From NCBI GenBank assembly GCA_045579105.1, contig JAZNLM010000128.1, forward strand, positions 1 to 37,929: a stretch of DNA of 37,929 nt, given 5' to 3'. A model generated the notes under the pieces. It was not told the DNA's origin, made no database searches, and saw only the letters and a program-made list of their open reading frames with translations. The stretch is from Flemingiibacterium sp045579105 (GTDB taxonomy: Bacteria; Bacillota; Clostridia; Oscillospirales; CAG-272). The translations under genes and the position numbers were made by a program. Below are positions 1 to 7,045 of the stretch, one piece after another. Each line of letters starts with the position of its first letter. Position 1 is the stretch's first letter.

Positions 1-1168
1 ATACCTTGAACTGACGTCCCTGATAGATTTCAGTGAGTCCGGGGGATTCCTCACAGCCTGCGAAGAGAGAGCCGATCATAACAACATTAGCACCTGCGGC
101 GATGGCCTTAACAAGGTCGCCGGAGTACTTGATACCGCCGTCTGCGATAACCGGAATACCGGATTCGGCTGCAGCGCTTGCAACGTCATAAATAGCAGTA
201 ACCTGAGGAACGCCGATACCTGCAACAACACGTGTGGTACAGATAGAACCGGGACCGATACCAACCTTAATAGCATCTGCGCCTGCGGAAATAAGATCGT
301 GAGCCGCGGCGGCAGTTGCGATGTTACCTGCGATAATCTGTGCTTCGGGGAATGCACTTTTAACTTTGTCAACACAAGCGATTATGTTCTTTGAATGACC
401 GTGAGCCGAGTCAAGAACGAGGAAGTCTGCGCCTGCGGAAAGAAGTGAGCTTGCACGATCGAGGACGTCAGCAGTAACGCCGATAGCCGCACCGCAGAGA
501 AGTCTGCCGTTCTTATCCTTCGCAGAGTTCGGATACTTGGTAGCCTTTTCAATATCCTTAATGGTGATAAGACCGCGAAGAATGAAGTCATCGTCAACGA
601 TCGGGAGCTTCTCGATCTTGTTTGCACGAAGGATCTCCTGCGCCTGTGCAAGAGTTGTGCCAACTGGCGCGGTGATGAGGTTTTCCTTGGTCATAACCTC
701 TTTGATCTTCATCTGGTGGTTGTCAAGGAAACGCATATCGCGGTTGGTGATTATACCAATAAGGCGCTTGTTCTCATCACATATCGGCACACCGGAAATC
801 TTGTATTTACCCATAAGCTCATCCGCTTCGTAAACATAGTTTTCAGCGGAGAGGTAGAAGGGATTAACGATAACTCCGTTTTCGGAACGCTTAACGCGCT
901 CAACCTCGTCAACCTGTTTTTCGATAGGCATATTCTTATGGATAACACCGGCACCACCCTCACGCGCCATAGCGATAGCCAGACGGGACTCGGTAACAGT
1001 ATCCATTGCGGCACTCATCATAGGAATGTTGAGCTTAATTGATTTGGTGAGTTGTGTTTCAAGAGAAACGAGATTGGGGGTGACGTCACTCTTTGCTGGA
1101 ATTAACAGCACATCATCGAAGGTAAGACCTTCTTTGAGAAACTTTTCAGCTGGGTTGCAATTCACCAT
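1..1168 (-). CDS. guaB: Inosine-5'-monophosphate dehydrogenase, C-terminus cut by window edge
   Basis: IMPDH oxidises IMP to XMP with NAD+, the committed step to GMP. The minus strand translates without a stop from an ATG at 1168 to the window edge, giving 389 codons of a family near 490 residues. The N-terminus (GLTFDDVLLIPA, residues 14-25) is typical. Residues about 97-210 form the regulatory CBS pair inserted in the TIM barrel. The active-site loop reads GPGSICTTR with the catalytic Cys at residue 310. The mobile flap and the C-terminal end lie outside the window. The start is preceded by AAGGTGA five bases upstream; an in-frame GTG three codons earlier is less well placed. It has its own promoter and appears to begin a transcription unit. 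Assignment is by family motifs and is very secure. Confidence 0.97.
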   Translation of the reverse strand, partial: MVNCNPAEKFLKEGLTFDDVLLIPAKSDVTPNLVSLETQLTKSIKLNIPMMSAAMDTVTESRLAIAMAREGGAGVIHKNMPIEKQVDEVERVKRSENGVIVNPFYLSAENYVYEADELMGKYKISGVPICDENKRLIGIITNRDMRFLDNHQMKIKEVMTKENLITAPVGTTLAQAQEILRANKIEKLPIVDDDFILRGLITIKDIEKATKYPNSAKDKNGRLLCGAAIGVTADVLDRASSLLSAGADFLVLDSAHGHSKNIIACVDKVKSAFPEAQIIAGNIATAAAAHDLISAGADAIKVGIGPGSICTTRVVAGIGVPQVTAIYDVASAAAESGIPVIADGGIKYSGDLVKAIAAGANVVMIGSLFAGCEESPGLTEIYQGRQFKV

Positions 1169-1243
1169 CGTAATCACCTTGCCCGAAGCGCGTTGGCAAC
1201 GGGTATCCTTTCATTTGAATTTTGGAAATATAGTATTTAAAAT

Positions 1244-1272
1244 ATTATACCCGATTTTCGGCAAATTGTCAA
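1244..1272 (-). promoter_or_regulatory. Consensus vegetative promoter of guaB
   Basis: On the minus strand TTGACA (1272-1267) and TATAAT (1249-1244) are separated by exactly 17 nt, a perfect sigma-A match. The leader to the guaB ATG is about 70 nt. It contains a short TTGCC/GGCAA hairpin, but I see no recognisable purine riboswitch or PurR box. Confidence 0.88.
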
Positions 1273-1327
1273 GTACATTTTTTGAAGGTGTGTTCCGAAA
1301 ATATTGTTCACAATGCCATAAAAAGTA

Positions 1328-1348
1328 AGGAACGGCATAACCGTTCCT
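1328..1348 (-). terminator. Intrinsic terminator after the P-loop ATPase gene
   Basis: Perfect 8-bp stem (AGGAACGG/CCGTTCCT) with a 5-nt loop, followed on the minus strand by TACTTTTTA. It starts 7 nt past the stop codon of the ATPase gene and separates it from the guaB promoter. Confidence 0.85.
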
Positions 1349-1354
1349 ATGTGA

Positions 1355-2413
1355 TCAAATGAATATTGTTTCAAGTAGTCTACGCGTTGCTTCGCCAAGG
1401 CGAGTGAAATCCATAGCGCCCATATAAATCTTCTCAAGCTCACCGTGAACTGTTCGAACTTCTGATAGGCGCGCAAGCCCTTTTTCAACAAGTTGGGCGG
1501 CGGATTTTCTGATAAGCCGTCTGTGTACTCGCATTTCGCCTGCGAGAAGATCTCTCTGTACAAATCTGGACATATTGATAAATTTTACATCGGATTTGTC
1601 AGTACGGCTTACAATAGAGAGCGATAATTCTGGGAAATATAGTGCCTCGGTAAGCTCGGATATAAGGGGTACAGGCGCACGACAAACGGATAAACCCAAT
1701 TTATCTGCTGTGTTTAACATTGCCTCGAACAAAAGTGGTGCAGTTCCAGAAAGATCGGTTACAAGACAGACTTTTTCTGCATCGTCGAAGCTGTTAAAAT
1801 GCACTTCTCCGTGTGTTGAAAGCGCGGATAACCCTCGTACACATACACTTCCTGCACTTTCCTTTACTTTACATTCGTGCATACGCTGCATAAGCAGACG
1901 TTCGCAAGCGGTATAGAGTTTGTCAGATAAAAGTGCACCACGAGTCTCGTTTAGATTTGATAAATAAAGTGTCGCCGCCGCGCCGAAATAACCGTACGCC
2001 TCACCGAAAAGATTAGCTTTTTTATCGGAAAGTGCTATTATTTCATCTCGCTGACCTTTCAGGATATCCTCACACCAATACTTTCCGAGATCAACTATGG
2101 CTTCTGCGGCGCCGGGATATTTGGGATCGTGTGTATGGGGGGCTGTGCCGTCGAGCATAGCAATACGCTTACCGTTTGGCATGCTAGCAATAATGCCGTC
2201 AAGTGAGGTTGGATCGGATGAGCAATAATAGCGCTCGCAAACTCCACCTTTCTCCTCAGCCTTTGCGGCAAGTTTTTTCATTAGCGTGGATTTGCCAGTA
2301 CCGCTTCCGCCCTTTATTATGTAGATAAAGTCTAGCTTCTTTGGATTGAATATATCGTTATACCAACACACGAAACCTCTGCCCGTGTTAGCCGCGGCAA
2401 AATAATTTCTCAC
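1355..2413 (-). CDS. P-loop ATPase of the PRK06851-like clostridial family, function unknown
   Basis: The 352-aa protein has a clear Walker A near its N-terminus (GGSGTGKST, about residues 36-44). This is followed by a stretch with YYCSSDPTSLDG and MLDGTAPHTHDP that I associate with a conserved family of uncharacterised clostridial ATPases (PRK06851 type). The start is GTG, because an in-frame TAA lies two codons upstream and the family normally opens M-[RK]-x-Y-F as here. No good Shine-Dalgarno is at normal distance, and the GTG sits inside the 3' arm of a 17-bp inverted repeat, so translation may be controlled by RNA folding. It lies 106 nt downstream of the CARF nuclease gene on the same strand, so co-transcription is plausible, but a functional link is only inference. 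Family call moderate; biochemical role unknown. Confidence 0.75.
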   Translation of the reverse strand: MRNYFAAANTGRGFVCWYNDIFNPKKLDFIYIIKGGSGTGKSTLMKKLAAKAEEKGGVCERYYCSSDPTSLDGIIASMPNGKRIAMLDGTAPHTHDPKYPGAAEAIVDLGKYWCEDILKGQRDEIIALSDKKANLFGEAYGYFGAAATLYLSNLNETRGALLSDKLYTACERLLMQRMHECKVKESAGSVCVRGLSALSTHGEVHFNSFDDAEKVCLVTDLSGTAPLLFEAMLNTADKLGLSVCRAPVPLISELTEALYFPELSLSIVSRTDKSDVKFINMSRFVQRDLLAGEMRVHRRLIRKSAAQLVEKGLARLSEVRTVHGELEKIYMGAMDFTRLGEATRRLLETIFI

Positions 2414-2512
2414 ACAAATTACCGTAACTTCCGTGAAACGAAAGCTTCCTTTCCTAAAATATGAGGATTTATCCTCAATAAAGGATATGCTGTGTGGTAA
2501 TTTGTGTGAGAA
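2407..2512. repeat. 106-bp element bounded by a perfect 17-bp inverted repeat
   Basis: TTCTCACACAAATTACC at 2407-2423 and its exact reverse complement at 2496-2512 bound a 72-nt interior. The interior holds a smaller palindrome, TGAGGAT/ATCCTCA, at 2462-2477. The element fills the gap between the CARF nuclease gene and the ATPase gene, and the ATPase GTG start lies in one arm. There is no T-tract after the arm and no obvious target-site duplication outside it. It could be a long-range RNA stem controlling ATPase translation or a very small MITE; the sequence alone does not decide. Confidence 0.8.
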
Positions 2513-2519
2513 CGTGATG

Positions 2520-3710
2520 TCAAATTTTGGAAAGCTTGTATAGACGCTTTGAGAGTCTGTCGTAAATTAGATCCTCGCGGTCTATTATCTCAATACCCAT
2601 ATCTCTTGCCCGTTGCATGAGGTAACGATCACCATTTCGTACATTCGCCATGGTGACAAGCACGGGGCGTGCATATTCACCGCCGAACTGTTTTGCGAGA
2701 GTTTTTATCTCATTAAGCGCCGTTACGTTTGGTGTACCGGATTTGCAGGATATGAATACGGGTACAATACCTCTGGTAAGCATAACGTCAATCTCATTTA
2801 TTGTGTTTATCGCCGCATTCAAATTACCGTCCCAGTCAATAACAACGCTAATTTGAACGTCATCGTACACTCCCGTGCTGAGGGCGGCGGCATATACATA
2901 AAGCTCGAGGCATATACCAGTGTCGCAAAGGCAGGAGCGCATAAGACGATTTTTATAGTCGAAGCTTATGCGTCCATTGTCGAGGCGGTAATTTTCAATA
3001 ATTCCGGCATCGGCAAGTTCTCCCATTACCTCTTTATTTGCGGCGACTATGCGCTCTGTTCCGTAAAGTGTTTCGCGTGAGCTTATATGTAGCTCATCAC
3101 CTTCCATATTTTTGGATATCTGCTGAAGATATCCGACCACCTTGGACCATAAACGATGATGTTTCTTGTATATAGTCCACACGCGAAAAATATCGTCGGA
3201 AACGTCTTTGGTTAAAGCGTCAAGCGCCACATGTCCGTGCGATTTCATCATACCGCCTGCGAGTGCGAGATTTGCGCGGACGTTAAGCTTTGGCTCTGAA
3301 GGTATGTCTTCTGCCATCGGGCAGGCATATATATTGCGATAGCAATACGCGTATCTGTCATAACGAAAAAGCGGTATTTCCCTCTCTTTTGCAAGCATAC
3401 CGATTGCAACGAGTGCGACCTCGTTGCCGCCTGTCAGATCTATAGCGCAGTCACCGTAAGTATCAAGGATATTATTAAGTTCGGCAATTACCGAATTTAT
3501 GTTAAGCATATCGGTGGAGTAGAAAAAGCATTTCGTGTCAAGCGATATTTCGCGGATAAACGAAATTATGCTATTTTTTACTCTTTTATTTTTCATCTTT
3601 CTTGTTCCTATATAAACCACATTTTTGGGCTTGAACTGCGTTAGAGCAAGAACGTTGTATATTGGTTCCTCATCGTATATTTCGATTATAGTTTCGGGAA
3701 AGGTGTTCAT
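2520..3710 (-). CDS. Orphan CARF-domain nuclease, Card1/Can2-like (DUF1887 type)
   Basis: The 396-aa protein has an N-terminal CARF-like Rossmann domain (about residues 1-140, with DLTGGNE at 91-97 as the probable ligand-binding loop), a middle winged-helix-like linker, and a C-terminal PD-(D/E)XK nuclease. In the nuclease, GICLELYVY near 265-273, NEID at 305-308 and ISCKSG at 320-325 give the E...EID...CK signature. Card1/Can2 proteins are type III CRISPR accessory nucleases switched on by cyclic tetra-adenylate that cut DNA and/or RNA. The catalytic residues look intact. No cas10, array or other cas gene is in the window. I moved the start 14 codons in, to the ATG at 3710, because GGAGG lies 6 nt before it. 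It is divergent from pcrA and has its own promoter. Family call strong by motifs; activator and substrate unproven. Confidence 0.85.
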   Translation of the reverse strand: MNTFPETIIEIYDEEPIYNVLALTQFKPKNVVYIGTRKMKNKRVKNSIISFIREISLDTKCFFYSTDMLNINSVIAELNNILDTYGDCAIDLTGGNEVALVAIGMLAKEREIPLFRYDRYAYCYRNIYACPMAEDIPSEPKLNVRANLALAGGMMKSHGHVALDALTKDVSDDIFRVWTIYKKHHRLWSKVVGYLQQISKNMEGDELHISSRETLYGTERIVAANKEVMGELADAGIIENYRLDNGRISFDYKNRLMRSCLCDTGICLELYVYAAALSTGVYDDVQISVVIDWDGNLNAAINTINEIDVMLTRGIVPVFISCKSGTPNVTALNEIKTLAKQFGGEYARPVLVTMANVRNGDRYLMQRARDMGIEIIDREDLIYDRLSKRLYKLSKI

Positions 3711-3742
3711 ACCGCGCCTCCGTTTTATGTCCTTACAAGAAT

Positions 3743-3771
3743 ATTGTAGCACATAATGATGAAGATATCAA
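3743..3771 (-). promoter_or_regulatory. Promoter of the CARF nuclease gene
   Basis: Minus-strand TTGATA (3771-3766), a 17-nt spacer and TACAAT (3748-3743). The leader to the ATG at 3710 is about 26-30 nt and contains GGAGG. Its -35 box is back to back with the pcrA -35 box, 39 nt apart. Confidence 0.7.
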
Positions 3772-3810
3772 CACACAAAAGAATAATTTCTCAAAAATTT
3801 GCTTTCCTGC

Positions 3811-3839
3811 TTGAAAAATCAACGAAAATATAGTATAAT
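3811..3839 (+). promoter_or_regulatory. Promoter of pcrA
   Basis: TTGAAA (3811-3816), a 17-nt spacer and TATAAT (3834-3839). The spacer and spacing are canonical. The GGAGG ribosome site of pcrA follows at 3863-3867. Confidence 0.82.
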
Positions 3840-3872
3840 GTTCTTATATAAAAACCACCCACGGAGGTGCTT

Positions 3873-6245
3873 ATGAATAAACAGCTTTCAGAGCGTGCAC
3901 TCGTTGCTAAACGCGCGCTTTTTGATAAACTTTACGGTAACCTTAACGCTAAACAGCGTGAGGCGATATACGCTGTGAATGCCCCCCTTCTTATACTTGC
4001 GGGTGCAGGAAGCGGCAAGACCACCGTACTTGTTAACCGTATAGCTCACATTATAAAATATGGAAACGCATACGAGAGCGAATATATGCCAGAGTCAATG
4101 AGCGAAGCGGATGTTAAAGCGCTTGAGAATGCGATAAATCTAGATGTTTCCGAAATTCCAAACGTACTTTCTGCGTTTGCTGCTGACCCTTGCCCTGCGT
4201 GGAAGATACTTTCTATAACGTTTACAAACAAAGCGGCGAATGAGATGAAAGAACGCATTGCCAAAGTTCTCGGAGATGCTGAAATGGCGAAGGAAGTTTG
4301 GGCAGGAACATTCCACTCAATATGTGTGCGTTTACTTCGACGTTTTGGCGAGAATATCGGATATTCTCGCGACTTTTCCATATACGATAGCGATGATCAG
4401 AAGCGCCTTATAACGCAGTGTCAGAAAGATCTTGATATCGACGATAAGACCTTTCCCCCGCGTTCAACGCTTAACATTATCTCGCGTGCCAAGGACAAGC
4501 TTATGACACCTGAGGATTTTGAAAACGAAGCAGGCTCAGACTTCAGGCTTCAGAAGATCGCTCGTATCTACGCACTCTATCAGTCGCGCCTTATAGCCGC
4601 AAATGCGCTCGATTTTGATGATATAATAATGCAGACTGTACACTTGCTCCGCGAGTGTGATGAGGCACGTGAGTACTGTCAGAATCGCTTCAGTTACGTC
4701 TGCGTTGACGAGTATCAGGATACTAACCGCGCACAGCTAGAGCTTACAAAGCTTTTATCTGCACGATATAAAAATCTTATGGTGGTAGGCGACGACGATC
4801 AGTCTATTTACCGTTTCCGTGGCGCTACTATTGAGAATATACTCGAGTTTGATAAATCCTTTGAGGCGGCGAGGATTATAAAGCTAGAGCAAAACTACCG
4901 TTCAATGCAGAATATTCTTTCTGCAGCAAACGCGGTTATCAAGCATAACAACGGCAGACGCGGAAAAGAACTTTGGTGTGAAGGTGCCGAAGGTGAAAAG
5001 ATAAAGGTAAAGAAGCTTAATAATCAGAACGAAGAAACTAAATACATAATCAACAAGATTGTAGACGGTGTTACCAACGATAAGCGCAAATACAGCGATT
5101 TTGCTGTGCTTTACCGAATGAATGCGCAATCGAACAGCCTAGAAACCTATTTTGCTAAAAGTGGGCTCCCCTACCGTATTCTCGGCGGTATACGTTTCTA
5201 TGAGCGTAAGGAAATCAAGGATATTATTGCATATCTTTGCGTTCTAAAAAATCCGAACGACAGCGTCCGTCTTCGCCGTATCATCAATGAACCCAAACGC
5301 AAAATCGGTGAAACCACAGTTGAAGCAGTGCTTGCTATCGCGGCAAGCGAGGGCATATCCCCGTTTGAGGTTATGGAAAATGCTGTACGTTATACAGCAC
5401 TTACCAAAAGTGCACCGCGCCTTGCAGATTTTGTGAAGATGATACGTGAACTGCGAGCTATCTCTGAAACCGCGCCAGTGTCAGAGCTAATAAAAGCTGT
5501 TTATGAACGTACCGGATATAGAGCGATGCTTGAGGCTATGGGCTTTGAGGGAATTGACCGTATCGCTAACATAGGAGAACTTGTCAGCAACGCGGTAAAC
5601 TACGAGAACGAAAACCCCGATGCTTCTCTCGAAGGATTCTTGGAAGATGTAGCACTCGTTTCGGACATCGACAACTACGACGAAGACGCAGACGCGGTGG
5701 TTCTTATGACGATACACAGTGCAAAGGGACTGGAGTTCCCTGTCGTGTTCATTCCCGGCTTCGAGGACGGAATTTTTCCGAGTATGCAATCCTCAATGGA
5801 TCCCGACGAGCTTGAAGAGGAACGCAGACTCGCATACGTTGCCATAACTCGCGCTAAGGAGAAGCTTTACTGCATACACGTTCGCGAACGTATGATATTC
5901 GGTAAAACGCAATTTAATCCACGCTCACGCTTTATCGACGAAATTCCCGAAGAACTTGTTGACCTCGGCTATATGCCACGCTTTGATACTGAAGCAACTC
6001 CGAAGCCGAAGAAAAAAGTTATTTCAGACGAATTTTTCAAAAAGCCGGGACTAACAGCAAACGTCGGACGAACATCTTCCAATGACAGATTTGCGGTTGG
6101 AGATAGAGTAAGCCACTATAATTTTGGAGAGGGCGAGATAATCTCTGCAAAGCCAATGGGGGCTGATATTATGTACGAAATAATTTTCGATAAAGTTGGT
6201 ACAAAGAAGCTTATGGCAACCTATGCAAAGCTTAAAAAGATATAA
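3873..6245 (+). CDS. pcrA: ATP-dependent 3'-5' DNA helicase PcrA (UvrD/Rep family)
   Basis: The 790-aa SF1A helicase unwinds DNA in repair and displaces RecA and RNA polymerase. Motifs appear in order: Walker A AGAGSGKT (about 43-50), SITFTNKAANEM (motif Ia), DEYQDTN (Walker B), GDDDQSIYRFRGA (motif III), QNYRS (motif IV), TIHSAKGLEF (motif V) and AYVAITRAKEKL (motif VI). The C-terminal 55 residues (FAVGDRVSHYNFGEG...) form the Tudor-like domain that in PcrA contacts RNA polymerase. About 60 extra residues lie between motifs I and Ia, as in many clostridial PcrA proteins. The start is the ATG at 3873, five bases after GGAGG; an upstream in-frame GTG overlaps that ribosome site and is rejected. 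Monocistronic: own promoter upstream, terminator immediately after. Confidence 0.96.
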   Translation: MNKQLSERALVAKRALFDKLYGNLNAKQREAIYAVNAPLLILAGAGSGKTTVLVNRIAHIIKYGNAYESEYMPESMSEADVKALENAINLDVSEIPNVLSAFAADPCPAWKILSITFTNKAANEMKERIAKVLGDAEMAKEVWAGTFHSICVRLLRRFGENIGYSRDFSIYDSDDQKRLITQCQKDLDIDDKTFPPRSTLNIISRAKDKLMTPEDFENEAGSDFRLQKIARIYALYQSRLIAANALDFDDIIMQTVHLLRECDEAREYCQNRFSYVCVDEYQDTNRAQLELTKLLSARYKNLMVVGDDDQSIYRFRGATIENILEFDKSFEAARIIKLEQNYRSMQNILSAANAVIKHNNGRRGKELWCEGAEGEKIKVKKLNNQNEETKYIINKIVDGVTNDKRKYSDFAVLYRMNAQSNSLETYFAKSGLPYRILGGIRFYERKEIKDIIAYLCVLKNPNDSVRLRRIINEPKRKIGETTVEAVLAIAASEGISPFEVMENAVRYTALTKSAPRLADFVKMIRELRAISETAPVSELIKAVYERTGYRAMLEAMGFEGIDRIANIGELVSNAVNYENENPDASLEGFLEDVALVSDIDNYDEDADAVVLMTIHSAKGLEFPVVFIPGFEDGIFPSMQSSMDPDELEEERRLAYVAITRAKEKLYCIHVRERMIFGKTQFNPRSRFIDEIPEELVDLGYMPRFDTEATPKPKKKVISDEFFKKPGLTANVGRTSSNDRFAVGDRVSHYNFGEGEIISAKPMGADIMYEIIFDKVGTKKLMATYAKLKKI

Positions 6246-6250
6246 AAATT

Positions 6251-6274
6251 CGCGGCACAGCAAAATGTGCCGCG
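6251..6274. terminator. Bidirectional terminator between pcrA and birA
   Basis: Perfect 9-bp stem CGCGGCACA/TGTGCCGCG with a 6-nt loop, followed by ATATTATTTTT on the plus strand and by AATTTTTAT on the minus strand. It sits between the converging pcrA and birA stop codons. Confidence 0.87.
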
Positions 6275-6277
6275 ATA

Positions 6278-7045
6278 TTATTTTTCGCGTACGCTTACTT
6301 CACCAGAGGTAAGTGCTTCTCTTTTTTTGTTTTCGTACTCTACGATCAGAGAAAAGTTATCACCGATACCAATGACTGTGGCAGGAGTAGCCTCTCCGTC
6401 GGTTATGCGCATAACGTTGACTTCCCGTCCAATGAGGTTTGAGCGTTCGCGGTATTCATTTGCAAATGATATTTCCGCGCTACTGTAAAGGCGATAAAAT
6501 TCGTTTATAACCTCTGCGGCAATCTTGTTGTCAGCGTCGTGCGGTAATACTTCAAACACAGCGCCTGCGCGCAATGCTATATCGCTCGGAAATCCACCTT
6601 CGGGTGCGGTGAGATTTATACCGATGCCAAGCACTGCAAAATCAAGGGAGCTTTCCGAAGCCTGACCTTCAGTAAGTACGCCGCATATTTTTCTGCCGTT
6701 TAAATATACGTCATTCACCCACTTTATCTCACAGCGTACATTTGCCACTTTGTCAATTGCGCGTGCAACCGCGACGGCCGCCGCTGTTGTTATATATAGT
6801 GCATCGTACGCGCGGTTCTGCGGAAACAGAAGCAGTGACATATAAAGTCCGCCATTTGGTGAGAAGAACGATCTTCCGAGGCGTCCGCGTCCGCTTGTTT
6901 GACGTCGTGCAATTATAATCTGTTCGCATCTATCGCCGGAGCGAGCAAACTCACGTGCAGTGAGATTCGTTGAAGCAAGCTCGTCAAAAACAGTTACGTC
7001 AAGCGGATATACTAACATTGAGGTAATAGTTTTTTCATTAATCAT
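6278..7045 (-). CDS. birA: Biotin--[acetyl-CoA-carboxylase] ligase, single-domain type
   Basis: The 255-aa enzyme makes biotinyl-AMP and transfers biotin to carboxyl-carrier lysines. It shows STNLTAREFA near the N-terminus, the biotin/adenylate loop GRGRLGR, GGLYMSLLLFP, and the KWVNDVYLNGRKICGVL core, then a small C-terminal SH3-like domain. The N-terminal helix-turn-helix of the Escherichia and Bacillus repressor-type BirA is absent, so this is a ligase without autoregulatory DNA binding. Its ATG overlaps the stop of the upstream serine hydrolase gene (TAATG), which suggests translational coupling. The terminator is shared with pcrA. Confidence 0.94.
   Translation of the reverse strand: MINEKTITSMLVYPLDVTVFDELASTNLTAREFARSGDRCEQIIIARRQTSGRGRLGRSFFSPNGGLYMSLLLFPQNRAYDALYITTAAAVAVARAIDKVANVRCEIKWVNDVYLNGRKICGVLTEGQASESSLDFAVLGIGINLTAPEGGFPSDIALRAGAVFEVLPHDADNKIAAEVINEFYRLYSSAEISFANEYRERSNLIGREVNVMRITDGEATPATVIGIGDNFSLIVEYENKKREALTSGEVSVREK

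Noticed and set aside
1169..1354. Purine riboswitch in the guaB leader
   Set aside because: Leader is only about 70 nt and lacks the three-helix core; only a minor hairpin is present.
3867..3875. GTG at 3867 as the pcrA start
   Set aside because: The GTG overlaps the GGAGG ribosome site, which is correctly spaced for the ATG at 3873.
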